Shown one piece after another: positions 23,542-31,727 of a stretch of DNA of 40,078 nt; positions within the stretch are counted from its first letter, which is position 1; each line of letters starts with the position of its first letter. Origin of the DNA: a virus. The translations under genes and the position numbers were made by a program. The notes beneath the pieces are model-generated. The model had not been told where the DNA came from. It searched no databases and saw only the letters and a program-made list of their open reading frames with translations. The DNA is taken from positions 1 to 40,078 of the IMG/VR virus record IMGVR_UViG_3300043395_002695, one strand, 5' to 3'.

Positions 23542-23796
23542 ATGTCAAAAGAAATTCCAGACCACCGCGATCAATTGGGTCAGGTTCTTAACCTAGGTGA
23601 CTGTGTGGCCTATCCGCAGAGTAATAATTTGGTTATTGGTGTTGTTCGTAAACTCAACCCTAAGATGATTGGGGTTCTTAGGATTGGTAAAAACGGTTGG
23701 GGTGTTAAAGAACTAAACAAATATCCTGTAGACTGTGTTAAACTGGAAGGGCCCGAAGTTACTATGTTTCTTCTTAAACATTCAGGGGAAAAATAA
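23542..23796 (+). CDS. small hypothetical protein, beta-rich
   Basis: An 84-residue protein with alternating hydrophobic strands (DCVAYPQSNNLVIGVVRKL; KMIGVLRIGKNGWGVKEL) that look like a small SH3-like barrel. No function recognised. An AAGGAA site is 6-7 bases before the ATG. It overlaps the next start by one base (TAATG). Confidence 0.7.
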   Translation: MSKEIPDHRDQLGQVLNLGDCVAYPQSNNLVIGVVRKLNPKMIGVLRIGKNGWGVKELNKYPVDCVKLEGPEVTMFLLKHSGEK

Positions 23797-24164
23797 TGCC
23801 GTGTATGAGTTATGATACTAATTGGGCCAATCACAGTGTTTATAAAGACAGTCGTGAATTGAAATTGTTAAAAGAAGAAGCAGATAAGTTGGCTCGTATT
23901 GCTTGTCAAGCTCTTTATGAACTTGAAAAAGTTGATCCCCAATCTAATGTGCTATCTATTCCCAGTGAACTGACGGTATGGTGGCGAGATCATAAAAAAG
24001 CAGATGCGGCCCGTGCAGCTGCTGAACTTAAGGAAAAGAATAAAAAAGCCGCACTGGCCAGGAAAAATGCTGAACTGAAGCGTAAGCGTCAAGCAGCATT
24101 GGCAAAACTAACTGATGAAGAACAGGCTGTATTTGGTCTAAAGGTGCATCATGGACAAGCATGA
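23796..24164 (+). CDS. coiled-coil hypothetical protein, member 1 of a tandem pair
   Basis: A 122-residue protein with a helical N-terminal part and a long A/K/E/R-rich helix (about 70-105). The stretch SELTVWWRDHKKAD and the C-terminal KLTDEEQAVFGLK recur in the next gene. It overlaps the next gene by 14 bases. Function unknown. Confidence 0.7.
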   Translation: MPCMSYDTNWANHSVYKDSRELKLLKEEADKLARIACQALYELEKVDPQSNVLSIPSELTVWWRDHKKADAARAAAELKEKNKKAALARKNAELKRKRQAALAKLTDEEQAVFGLKVHHGQA

Positions 24165-24462
24165 CATTTTAGAAATTATTGAAAAAGAAACTGCTAAACT
24201 AACTCCTGGTTATTGCAGGTATGCTAAACTGGCCATGTTGGAACTTGAGCGTAACGACATGACTTCGTTTGTTTTGCTGCGTAATGAAGAACTGCGAGTG
24301 TGGTGGTCAGGGGAAATTGCTAGAATTGAAAAACGATATAATCGTGCGGCCCAAGCTCGTTTAGAGTATGAAATTAAATTGTCAGCTTGGAATAAACTAA
24401 CTCCCGAAGATCGAAAGGTCCTTGGACTTCGTCGACCCATTGAACCCAAAGGAATGCAATGA
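24151..24462 (+). CDS. coiled-coil hypothetical protein, member 2 of a tandem pair
   Basis: A 103-residue protein with the same layout as its upstream neighbour: EELRVWWSGEI followed by a charged helix and KLTPEDRKVLGLR. The shared ELxVWW and KLTxExxxVxGL patterns point to an old tandem duplication. Function unknown. It overlaps the next start by 4 bases (ATGA). Confidence 0.7.
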   Translation: MDKHDILEIIEKETAKLTPGYCRYAKLAMLELERNDMTSFVLLRNEELRVWWSGEIARIEKRYNRAAQARLEYEIKLSAWNKLTPEDRKVLGLRRPIEPKGMQ

Positions 24463-24854
24463 GCGGTTACAATACTTACACTCGTTATCAACGCATTGAA
24501 GCACAAGCCAAGAGTTTGGGCTTTCGTTTAGGACGCCCCCCGCACCACTACAGTCCAAAAGATTACGGCGATATGGTCACACTGTATCCCGATGATACTG
24601 CACTGCCCATTTACAGCCGCGATGCTGAAATTTGGACCAGCACATTTGATGGCATCGAACTGTTTTTGACCGGTTGGGCAAAGGCACAACAGTATGACGC
24701 TATGTTGCGTATGACTGATGACAAGCGCCGCAAGCAATACGAAGCTAAAGAAGTTGAGCGTCAACGAGTAGCTAAAGAGCGTGAAGAAAAGCGAAAGATG
24801 TTTGCTATTCTGGCAAACAAATCCGAAAAACAAGTTGAAAAATTGGTGAAATAA
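24459..24854 (+). CDS. hypothetical protein with C-terminal coiled coil
   Basis: A 131-residue protein. The first about 85 residues look globular (YQRIEAQAKSLGFRLGRPP; DMVTLYPDD; DAEIWTSTFDGIELFLTGW). The rest is a K/E/R-rich helix. No family recognised. It is part of the run of overlapping small genes behind the AAA+ gene. Confidence 0.7.
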   Translation: MSGYNTYTRYQRIEAQAKSLGFRLGRPPHHYSPKDYGDMVTLYPDDTALPIYSRDAEIWTSTFDGIELFLTGWAKAQQYDAMLRMTDDKRRKQYEAKEVERQRVAKEREEKRKMFAILANKSEKQVEKLVK

Positions 24855-24865
24855 TGGAGACATAT

Positions 24866-24976
24866 ATGTTTGAAATTTGGGATGGTGATATGTTTTTGTT
24901 TACTGTGGCGTTCGAATCAGAGGCAGACCTGTATCGTGAACAGGGGTATACAGTAAAGGAAATTGTCAATGCTTGA
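24866..24976 (+). CDS. very small hypothetical protein
   Basis: A 36-residue protein with many acidic and aromatic residues (MFEIWDGDMFLFTVAFESEA). I prefer ATG 24866, since GGAG at 24856-24859 is 6 bases upstream; the in-frame ATG at 24854 would add 4 residues but would lack a site. It overlaps the next gene by 8 bases. Function unknown. Confidence 0.5.
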   Translation: MFEIWDGDMFLFTVAFESEADLYREQGYTVKEIVNA

Positions 24977-25148
24977 GCAGATTGTTTTAGTTGCTGTCTT
25001 GACTTTGCCCAATAGTTCCGCTATAGTGCAAGAAGTACAGGGCAGATATCAAACCATGCAGGAATGTCAGCGAGGTCGAACCAAAGCACTCACAGTGCCG
25101 GATCGATATCGCAAAAGTCTTGTATGTTTGCCAGTAGACCCAGATTAA
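24969..25148 (+). CDS. small probably exported protein
   Basis: A 59-residue protein from ATG 24969, with AAGGAA at 24956-24961. The N-terminus (MLEQIVLVAVLTLPNSSA) is short and hydrophobic, like a signal peptide ending near NSSA, although it lacks a basic start. Two cysteines (in MQECQRG and SLVCLPV) in the remaining part could form a disulfide. Function unknown. Confidence 0.5.
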   Translation: MLEQIVLVAVLTLPNSSAIVQEVQGRYQTMQECQRGRTKALTVPDRYRKSLVCLPVDPD

Positions 25149-25160
25149 CAAGGAATAATT

Positions 25161-26177
25161 ATGCCTCGCAAGAAAAAAGAAGTTGTGGAATCTAATCCAG
25201 AACACGACAAACTGATTGAAACATTAAAATTTACTCCACGCACTTATAAGATCTTACTGTGGGGCTATGGTGGTGAAACAGTCATGGGCACTGTCAGTCG
25301 TGCTACCTATGACTACTTTAGGCAACACAGAATTAGTGTAAGTGACTATGCTTGGGATTACAGTGACGATGATAATCCCCTGCCCGAAGTACCTGAAGAA
25401 CTGCAACCATTCACTCCTGGATCATGGCATGACTGTGATGACATGGGACACTGTTGGGGAGTAGATCGCAGTGCTGGCACTATACAAGTTCAAGATGAAA
25501 ACGACAATACAGTTTATGAAAAATCCTTAGACGATATCAGCGGTATGGGCGTTGACGAAGAAAATCCCGAACAGTCGGAACCTGAATGGACCTGCGGTGA
25601 CGAAATTTGGATTGACAGTCAACCCGCAGGCACTGTAGTGTTCATTGGCAACAGTAGTGAAAAAGGCACTTTCTTTGAAGGCGAAATTGAACTCAAATCA
25701 CCATTCAATCCAGGCCTTATTACACTGACCTACGACGAAATTGACGGTAATGAAATCATCACTAGCGTTCAATACGACGGTGAAGACATTGACAACTTTG
25801 GTGGCGACACTTCGGGCAAGAGTTCAGACTTTGGCTTTTATATTGCCGGCAGTCAAAAGGCCACAGGCAAGTGGGAACGATATAAAGACATGGATGATAT
25901 CAACTATGGCCTAACTGAATGGTTCCCTGCTAAAGTAAATCCCGTTCGTGAGGGACAGTACAATATTAAAACCAAAGATGGTTACGAATATCGTGCAGTA
26001 TGGACCGGAGAACGGTGGCGCCAGACTTGGAATGAAGATAAACTTAAAGTAACCGAGTGGCAAGGCATTGCTTACGATCCTGACGAGCATTTCTTGCGTG
26101 AAGAACTGGATCGACTTTATTTGGAATATCAAAGCCAGTCAGTCGACGATAACCAACCTGTAGAATTTAAAAACTAA
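25161..26177 (+). CDS. large acidic hypothetical protein
   Basis: A 338-residue protein. After a basic start (MPRKKKEVV) it is strongly acidic and rich in W, Y, G and D. Segments such as KILLWGYGGETVMGTVS and GLITLTYDEIDGNEIITSVQ suggest beta structure. No domain recognised. It precedes two smaller acidic genes with close spacing, likely one transcript; W-rich acidic motifs (WFPAKVNPVREGQYNIKT) might serve as binding repeats. Confidence 0.7.
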   Translation: MPRKKKEVVESNPEHDKLIETLKFTPRTYKILLWGYGGETVMGTVSRATYDYFRQHRISVSDYAWDYSDDDNPLPEVPEELQPFTPGSWHDCDDMGHCWGVDRSAGTIQVQDENDNTVYEKSLDDISGMGVDEENPEQSEPEWTCGDEIWIDSQPAGTVVFIGNSSEKGTFFEGEIELKSPFNPGLITLTYDEIDGNEIITSVQYDGEDIDNFGGDTSGKSSDFGFYIAGSQKATGKWERYKDMDDINYGLTEWFPAKVNPVREGQYNIKTKDGYEYRAVWTGERWRQTWNEDKLKVTEWQGIAYDPDEHFLREELDRLYLEYQSQSVDDNQPVEFKN

Positions 26178-26185
26178 GGAGTACT

Positions 26186-26380
26186 ATGATGGCAAAAAAA
26201 TTAAGCAAATTGGCAAAAGTAAATGAAAACATCAGCATCAATCGTTATGACAACGGTTGGATGGTTGAAGTTGGTGGTGTTGACGGCAACGGTGAATGGA
26301 AAACCGCTAAGATTCTTTGTAACACAGAAGATGAAATGCTGTATGTGGTCAAAGAATGGAACATGATGGAAATCAATTAA
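26186..26380 (+). CDS. small hypothetical protein
   Basis: A 64-residue protein with a beta-like centre (ISINRYDNGWMVEVGGVDGN) and a helical end. It has a strong AAGGAG site (26176-26181). Two ATGs are adjacent, at 26186 and 26189. Function unknown. Confidence 0.65.
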   Translation: MMAKKLSKLAKVNENISINRYDNGWMVEVGGVDGNGEWKTAKILCNTEDEMLYVVKEWNMMEIN

Positions 26381-26392
26381 AAGGAATAGATC

Positions 26393-26920
26393 ATGGCAGT
26401 TTGGAAAATTTCAACACTGGAAAAAAAGTCCTGCGAAGAACGCGAAATTTGGATCAAGGACGGAGAACAAATTGTTCGCGTCAATGGATTTCGTTGGGGT
26501 ACATTTACTGTAGAAACTACTGACGATAATCCCCCCGAAGGAATTACCTCTGACAATCCTGACGGTATTGACATGTACAGTTATTCGGGAGAAAATGCTC
26601 CTGACGGTGCTGAACTGGACAGCATGGATGATGGTTGGTTGGGTGATTGGGAATTTCCTGATGACATGGACGAAGATGAACAGCAACGCATCATGGATGG
26701 CTATGATGAAGATGCATACGAGTTCATGGAAAACGAAGGCTGGTACAACGACGAAACTGAAGCATGGTTGTTTGGTCCTTTGGAAATTGTTCGCATCGAT
26801 GAACCCACAGATACAGTAGTTGATCAACCAGAACCAGGCACTGCTCCACATAGGCCTACTGAAACGGCACCAGGTGTCGGCACCATTCTTGAGGGCCGAA
26901 AGAAACAATGGCCTTTTTAA
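26393..26920 (+). CDS. acidic hypothetical protein
   Basis: A 175-residue protein. The N-terminal about 45 residues are likely beta-rich (KISTLEKKSCEEREIWIKDG), followed by a very acidic D/E/W/Y-rich middle and a proline-rich tail (QPEPGTAPHRPTETAPG). The low-complexity acidic section suggests a flexible or DNA-mimic-like surface, which is only a guess. The last gene before a structured 3' region and terminator. Confidence 0.65.
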   Translation: MAVWKISTLEKKSCEEREIWIKDGEQIVRVNGFRWGTFTVETTDDNPPEGITSDNPDGIDMYSYSGENAPDGAELDSMDDGWLGDWEFPDDMDEDEQQRIMDGYDEDAYEFMENEGWYNDETEAWLFGPLEIVRIDEPTDTVVDQPEPGTAPHRPTETAPGVGTILEGRKKQWPF

Positions 26921-26923
26921 AGA

Positions 26924-27013
26924 ATTTGCCCTAAAGGCAAATATCAGTTAACGCTCTAAAACTAGCTCCTGCGTTAATTGATCTTTTAGCCCTGCTTCGG
27001 CAGGGTTTTTTTT
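26924..27013 (+). ncRNA. three-hairpin 3' region ending in a terminator
   Basis: Three consecutive stems can be read: ATTTGCC (26924-26930) with GGCAAAT (26936-26942); CAGTTAACGC (26945-26954) with GCGTTAATTG (26971-26980), with one G-T pair; and CCCTGC (26990-26995) with GCAGGG (27000-27005), capped by a TTCG tetraloop. It could be a structured 3' UTR or a small RNA processed from the upstream transcript. Confidence 0.45.
26990..27013 (+). terminator. Rho-independent terminator with TTCG loop
   Basis: A six-pair GC-rich stem CCCTGC/GCAGGG with a TTCG tetraloop, followed by T8 (27006-27013). It ends the acidic-protein operon just before the promoter of the helicase operon. Confidence 0.9.
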
Positions 27014-27040
27014 GACTTTGTTGTTTAAATCAAGTACAAT
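27012..27040 (+). promoter_or_regulatory. sigma70-type promoter TTGACT-N17-TACAAT
   Basis: -35 TTGACT (27012-27017), a 17-base spacer and -10 TACAAT (27035-27040). The start predicted 7 bases later falls on the ATG at 27047, so translation would begin at or next to the 5' end. The -35 box abuts the T run of the preceding terminator. Confidence 0.7.
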
Positions 27041-27046
27041 ACACAC

Positions 27047-28096
27047 ATGGTGAAATTTAATTACATTGAAGACTATGTTGAGTTTATTGGTGGCTATCGT
27101 GACATCAATAATCGACAGTTAGGTCTTTTTGACACAGTTCCTGCACCCGTAAGTCTGGCAAGATATGACATTAAAATTGTGGACAGTCTTGCCAGTCAAA
27201 CTGCTGAAAGAAATATCAGCTACACTGACAAACAAGCAGAACTGGCTAAAAAGATTGTGCTTAAATATCGTCGACAACTCAGTCAATTGCCCACGCCTGT
27301 TGAAGTTCCTGAAAACATCAGCAGGTACAGAATGGCAATTAGGCAAGTTGATAGAAGCCGCAAAGCTTACATTGAAAACAACAAATTAATTTTAAAATTT
27401 CCCTATGACAGCGAACTGATCACAGCCGTTAAAAATCAAAGCAAACAAGGTGATGGCTCAGCAGTATTTGATGCAGAAGAAAAAATTTGGCAGTTTGGTA
27501 TTACTGAAAGTGTTGTAAACTGGATCTGTGCTATAAGTGAAAATCACAATATTGAAGTTGATAAGTCTGTTACTGATTTATATATTAAAATCCTCGAGTG
27601 CGAACAAAAACCTTTTGCTATTGAACTTAGAGACACTGGTACGGGCTATGAAATTGTTAATGCTGCAGACAGTTTAAAAGAGTATATTGTTTCTTGCTTG
27701 GGGGGCTTTGGCTACGACAATATTGTGGCACTAATTGACAATGCAGAAGTATTAGGTTATACTGTGCCCAAAGAACTGTTGCTGGATTTTTATAGTAAAT
27801 TTAGAAGTGAGCTTACAGTAAGGCAACGGCTTTGTGTTAGCCGTAGGCAAAGATATTTTAGCAAAAATAAATTAGGTCTTGAAGAAATTGTGGAATATGC
27901 TAGGCGTACCAACAGACTACCGGTATATGTCTACGCTACAGGTTTACCAAAAACCAGCACCGAAGAAGTTAAATACTTAAGACAAGAAGGAGTTGATACT
28001 AAAATCAAATGCCTTGTCAGCGAAAGCAGATTGTTAGTGGGCACACGCAAACAAGCTTGGATCAAACAAGCTGAAAAAATCTTTTACATTGAATGA
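27047..28096 (+). CDS. HARP-like domain protein upstream of UvsW
   Basis: A 349-residue protein. Around residues 115-165, KLILKFPYDSELITAVKNQS and then VFDAEEKIWQFGITE resemble the HARP motif, which in SMARCAL1-type proteins helps bind branched DNA. The remainder shows basic stretches (RQRLCVSRRQRYFSK) but no enzyme motif. It is immediately followed, with a 4-base overlap, by the UvsW helicase gene. A role in guiding the helicase to forks or R-loops is plausible but inferred. There is no ribosome site; the transcript may be leaderless. Confidence 0.6.
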   Translation: MVKFNYIEDYVEFIGGYRDINNRQLGLFDTVPAPVSLARYDIKIVDSLASQTAERNISYTDKQAELAKKIVLKYRRQLSQLPTPVEVPENISRYRMAIRQVDRSRKAYIENNKLILKFPYDSELITAVKNQSKQGDGSAVFDAEEKIWQFGITESVVNWICAISENHNIEVDKSVTDLYIKILECEQKPFAIELRDTGTGYEIVNAADSLKEYIVSCLGGFGYDNIVALIDNAEVLGYTVPKELLLDFYSKFRSELTVRQRLCVSRRQRYFSKNKLGLEEIVEYARRTNRLPVYVYATGLPKTSTEEVKYLRQEGVDTKIKCLVSESRLLVGTRKQAWIKQAEKIFYIE

Positions 28097-29553
28097 CTAC
28101 CTGTATAATTGAAATCAAAGATGAAGTAAACTGTAAACTTCACAATCTTGAATTAACTGACCGCAAGCGATTAGTTGAAAAGTTCAAGTACGAAATACCT
28201 GGCGCAAGATACTTACCCGCAGTTAGACTTGGACGATGGGATGGTAAAGTGCCCTATTTTAATCTCGGCGGCACAACTTACATAAACTTACTGCCTGACA
28301 TTATACCCTTTGTTGAAGAACGGGGCTATGATATTGACATACAGGACAGTCGTGAATACAGTACAACATTTGAATTCGAACCTGTAACAGAAACTACTTT
28401 TGCTGACATCAAGTGGCCCAAGGGACATCCTGCTGAAGGCGAGCCTATTCTATTGCGTGACTATCAAGTAGAAATCGTTAATAAGTTTTTAGAGAATCCG
28501 CAGTGCATTCAGGAAGTGGCCACAGGCGCAGGCAAAACTATTATGACAGCAGCATTATCTGCAAGTGTGCAGAAATATGGTCGTAGTGTGGTAATTGTAC
28601 CCAGCAAGAGTTTGGTCACACAGACAGAAGCAGACTATATCAACATGGGCTTAGATGTAGGTGTGCTGTTCGGTGATCGCAAAGAATACACACGCACACA
28701 TACTATCTGTACTTGGCAAAGTCTTAACACACTATTAAAGAATACTAAAAATTACGAAGCAGATGTTACTATTCATGAATTTGTAGAAAATGTAGTCTGC
28801 ATCATGGTAGACGAAGCTCACAGTGCCAAAGCAGACGCACTAAAAAGCTTGTTAACTTCTGTATTTGCCACTACTCCTATTCGTTGGGGACTAACGGGTA
28901 CTATTCCCAAAGAAGACTATGCGTTTCAAGCACTGAACTGTTGTATTGGACCAGTCATGGGCAGACTCAGTGCCAGCGAACTTCAAGAAGCAGGCCATCT
29001 CAGCAATTGTCATGTAAATATAGTTCAATTGGTAGACTATGTAGAGTACAAAGACTATCAACAAGAACTTAGATACTTACTGGAAACTGAATCAAGAATT
29101 GACTATCTCAGTCAATTAATTAATAAAATATCTGAATCGGGCAATACATTGGTCTTAGTGGATCGTGTGGGTCCAGGCAAAGAATTAGCCAGTAAAATCA
29201 ATAATGCTGTGTTTGTGTCGGGCGCGACCAAAGCAAAGGATCGAAAGGAAGAATACGATGAAGTGGCTGTTTCAGATGGGAAGGTTATTGTGGCGACTTA
29301 TGGTGTGGCCGCTGTGGGTATTAATATTCCTAGGATCTTTAATTTGGTTCTTGTGGAGCCCGGAAAAAGCTTTGTCAGGGTTATACAGTCTATTGGGCGA
29401 GGTATTAGGAAAGCGCAAGACAAGGACCATGTTGAAATTTGGGACATCACCTCAACCTGCAAGTTCGCAAAACGACACCTTACCAAGCGTAAAGCATTCT
29501 ACAAAGAAGCCAACTACCCATTCAGTTTGGAAAAATTAGACTGGCAGGCTTGA
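28093..29553 (+). CDS. uvsW: UvsW-like superfamily 2 DNA/RNA helicase
   Basis: A 486-residue protein, near the length of T4 UvsW (about 500). Walker A is A143-TGAGKT149 (motif I), D240-EAH243 is motif II, LTGTIPK is motif III and Q432-SIGR436-GIR is motif VI. The N-terminal about 110 residues agree with the UvsW N-terminal domain (RYLPAVRLGRWDGKVPYFNL). UvsW reverses stalled replication forks and unwinds R-loops, switching T4 from origin- to recombination-dependent replication. It overlaps its HARP-like neighbour by 4 bases. Its stop overlaps the next promoter. Confidence 0.9.
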   Translation: MTTCIIEIKDEVNCKLHNLELTDRKRLVEKFKYEIPGARYLPAVRLGRWDGKVPYFNLGGTTYINLLPDIIPFVEERGYDIDIQDSREYSTTFEFEPVTETTFADIKWPKGHPAEGEPILLRDYQVEIVNKFLENPQCIQEVATGAGKTIMTAALSASVQKYGRSVVIVPSKSLVTQTEADYINMGLDVGVLFGDRKEYTRTHTICTWQSLNTLLKNTKNYEADVTIHEFVENVVCIMVDEAHSAKADALKSLLTSVFATTPIRWGLTGTIPKEDYAFQALNCCIGPVMGRLSASELQEAGHLSNCHVNIVQLVDYVEYKDYQQELRYLLETESRIDYLSQLINKISESGNTLVLVDRVGPGKELASKINNAVFVSGATKAKDRKEEYDEVAVSDGKVIVATYGVAAVGINIPRIFNLVLVEPGKSFVRVIQSIGRGIRKAQDKDHVEIWDITSTCKFAKRHLTKRKAFYKEANYPFSLEKLDWQA

Positions 29554-29577
29554 CAATTTTGTCAGTTAGTATATACT
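29550..29577 (+). promoter_or_regulatory. sigma70-type promoter TTGACA-N16-TATACT
   Basis: A perfect -35 box (29550-29555) starts at the helicase stop codon; -10 TATACT is at 29572-29577. The start near 29585 gives about 13 bases to ATG 29598. The -35 region overlaps a dyad TGACAA-TT-TTGTCA (29551-29564), a possible operator. Confidence 0.65.
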
Positions 29578-29597
29578 AGCTGAAATTTATTTTACTT

Positions 29598-30104
29598 ATG
29601 AGATTATTAACACTAGAACATAACGCAGCCTACGAGCTTAACGAAATACCCGAAGAAGTAGATGATGTAAGATTTTGTGTCTTAGACAATAGTGACCCAA
29701 AAGACCCTGACTACTTTTTTATACCCTTAATATTTTTAGAATCATTTAACAGCCCGGCACTAGTGCTAAACATTGGGGGCAATGTTGTAAAGATGCCCAT
29801 GGACTGGCAAATACTAATAGGTGAACCTGACTTGGGGGACTTAGAAGTAGTGCCCTTGACTAGTATTAATGATCGTGGGTTCAGTGCTTTTGCTTTTAAT
29901 CCTCTTGCAAGTTTTAGACCTGAATTTTTTAAAATCGAAGTAATTGATATATACCAAGATATTAAGTGGTATTTCCCCAAACTTAAACCTGGACAAATGC
30001 TGGCAGTACCTTTAGAAACTAACAAAGAAAAACCCTTGTGTGTTTACTTTGTTAAAGATATCAGTAGGCAAAGTGAAATAGTTAACTATACTAAATGTTG
30101 GTAA
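29598..30104 (+). CDS. hypothetical phage protein
   Basis: A 168-residue acidic protein with alternating beta-like segments (VRFCVLDNSDP; PALVLNIGGNVVKMPMDWQI; AVPLETNKEKPLCVYFV). The family is unknown to me. It has its own strong promoter just after uvsW and starts a run of tightly packed genes. Confidence 0.7.
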   Translation: MRLLTLEHNAAYELNEIPEEVDDVRFCVLDNSDPKDPDYFFIPLIFLESFNSPALVLNIGGNVVKMPMDWQILIGEPDLGDLEVVPLTSINDRGFSAFAFNPLASFRPEFFKIEVIDIYQDIKWYFPKLKPGQMLAVPLETNKEKPLCVYFVKDISRQSEIVNYTKCW

Positions 30105-30114
30105 AGGATAGATT

Positions 30115-30291
30115 ATGAAACTCGAACACGAATGGATTAGAGACCTGCACAAGTTAAGCATGATGTACAATGAGCAACGAGCACACAGAGATTTCCAAGC
30201 TGACGAAGTTTACAAGTTTGTGCAATGGGTCTATGAACAATATGGATACTTTTACAGTAAACCTGAGCTAACCAGTAAACATCACCAATGA
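30115..30291 (+). CDS. small hypothetical protein
   Basis: A 58-residue helical protein (MKLEHEWIRDLHKLSMMYNE) rich in aromatic and charged residues. AAAGGA lies 6-7 bases before ATG 30115. It ends in an ATGA overlap with the next gene. No function recognised. Confidence 0.65.
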   Translation: MKLEHEWIRDLHKLSMMYNEQRAHRDFQADEVYKFVQWVYEQYGYFYSKPELTSKHHQ

Positions 30292-31016
30292 CTAAAACTC
30301 TGGTAGTTTGTGGCTGTAGCTCAAGTTCTGCCAGTACTAGTCAACCTGGTTCAAGTTACGCTGAATTATTGGCTGATAAATTACGCTGGGACCTTGTGCA
30401 ATTAGCAAGACCTGGCATTAGCAATGGCGGTATAAGATTACAAATAGATGAATGCATAAAATTAAAACCAGATTTTGCTATCATTTCACCGACTTTTCAT
30501 GATCGAATTGAAATACCAATAAACAAATTTAATAGTGCAGTTGGTTTAAAAAATATAAATTATACCAATGTAGGGTACAATTTATTAAGCGAATCTCTGT
30601 CAAGTTTAGCTGTAAACAAATTAAACCCAGAGAGATGTCAACTATTATCCTCGGCCAAAACCACCGCTGTAAAATACTTTATTGATCAACTTTATGACAG
30701 TGATTGGAAACAACAGCTAGACACATGGATAATAAGAGATGGTATAACAGCACTATACCTTGCAGGAATTAATTTTATTGTTGTTCCTGACAATTTATGG
30801 TCAGTAGATTCTGTAAGACAAATAATACCTGATTTAATACCTGACCAGTTTTTGATTACTGATTCTAAAATGACACCGTCGCATGCAAGATTTTTACATC
30901 CTGTATTAGATCATGATCCTGGTTATCACAGTGACCCCGCAGGACAACAGTATCTCTCTGAAATATATTACGACATTATAATTAATTGGGAAAATTATGG
31001 GAAATCTAAAACCTAA
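30288..31016 (+). CDS. SGNH/GDSL-like hydrolase family protein
   Basis: A 242-residue protein. The N-terminus LVVCGCSSSSASTSQPGSSY followed by a helix and ARPGISNGGIRLQIDE follows the strand, serine loop and Gly/Asn-loop pattern of SGNH proteins, although the usual GDS is GCS. The C-terminal DPGYHSDPAGQQYLSEIYYD is placed like the last SGNH block. It might remove or attach an acyl group on a glycan, or be an inactive relative. It is more AT-rich than its neighbours, hinting at acquisition. It overlaps both flanking genes. Confidence 0.55.
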   Translation: MTKTLVVCGCSSSSASTSQPGSSYAELLADKLRWDLVQLARPGISNGGIRLQIDECIKLKPDFAIISPTFHDRIEIPINKFNSAVGLKNINYTNVGYNLLSESLSSLAVNKLNPERCQLLSSAKTTAVKYFIDQLYDSDWKQQLDTWIIRDGITALYLAGINFIVVPDNLWSVDSVRQIIPDLIPDQFLITDSKMTPSHARFLHPVLDHDPGYHSDPAGQQYLSEIYYDIIINWENYGKSKT

Positions 31017-31263
31017 CACAACTTATGTTTACGAGCAAGCAAATGGCGTAACCTACGCAAGAGAAATCGGGGCCAACCCCAGTACAAGAATTGAGATTGG
31101 CAGAACTGTTAGTCCTCGCGATTTGGAAGAACAACATTTATGGCAAAAAGTAAGGCAAGCTGCGAAAACCAACCCGGCTTTACAGGCCGAGATGGATCGT
31201 GTTATAATGTTGTATTACCTAATCAAAGAAGAAGAAAAGTCAATTTTTCATCACTCAGTATAA
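30997..31263 (+). CDS. small conserved-type phage protein
   Basis: An 88-residue protein. The N-terminal half (LKPNTTYVYEQANGVTYARE) is beta-like and the C-terminal half is helical (QKVRQAAKTNPALQAEMDRV). It overlaps the SGNH gene by 20 bases and the next start by one. No function recognised. Confidence 0.7.
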   Translation: MGNLKPNTTYVYEQANGVTYAREIGANPSTRIEIGRTVSPRDLEEQHLWQKVRQAAKTNPALQAEMDRVIMLYYLIKEEEKSIFHHSV

Positions 31264-31727
31264 TGAACAAACTATCAATCAACAATGAAATGGCACAGTT
31301 GGACGCCAAAAACTATGACTTTTATGATGAGTTGAACGAAGAAGAACGAAAGAAGTTCAGCACTTATCTTATGTTGCGCTATGCAGCTAGTGTGCAGGGA
31401 TCACCTGATCTCCAAGAATGGTATCTCAGAGCCACCAATGACCGCGTTAATCAAAACTTTTTTGATTTAAATAGACATCCAAAACTACAATGGTTACTGT
31501 GTACAACTGTTAGTCCTGGTATGGGTGTACAGCGACATTATTGGCAAGCCGCCAAAAAGAAAGACAGTGCAAACAGTAAAGCAGTAAAATTTATTCTTAA
31601 ATTGTATCCTCATTTAAAACAAGATGAAGCAGAACTGTTGGCCGGAATCAACACAGAAAAAGATCTCAAGCAGTTTGCACGACAAATGGGCATGACTGAT
31701 CAGGAAATTAAAAAGGAACTGGGGTGA
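31263..31727 (+). CDS. hypothetical helical phage protein
   Basis: A 154-residue protein that appears mostly alpha-helical (DAKNYDFYDELNEEERKKFS; YWQAAKKKDSANSKAVKFIL). I start at ATG 31263, overlapping the previous stop (TAATG), rather than at upstream in-frame positions within the neighbour. It ends with a 4-base overlap with the zinc-finger gene, suggesting translational coupling and perhaps a complex. Function unknown. Confidence 0.7.
   Translation: MNKLSINNEMAQLDAKNYDFYDELNEEERKKFSTYLMLRYAASVQGSPDLQEWYLRATNDRVNQNFFDLNRHPKLQWLLCTTVSPGMGVQRHYWQAAKKKDSANSKAVKFILKLYPHLKQDEAELLAGINTEKDLKQFARQMGMTDQEIKKELG

Noticed and set aside
26411-26908. Minus-strand frame of 165 codons opposite the acidic gene at 26393
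   Set aside because: The acidic, D/E-rich codons on the + strand leave long stop-free antisense frames; there is no promoter or ribosome site for the opposite strand.
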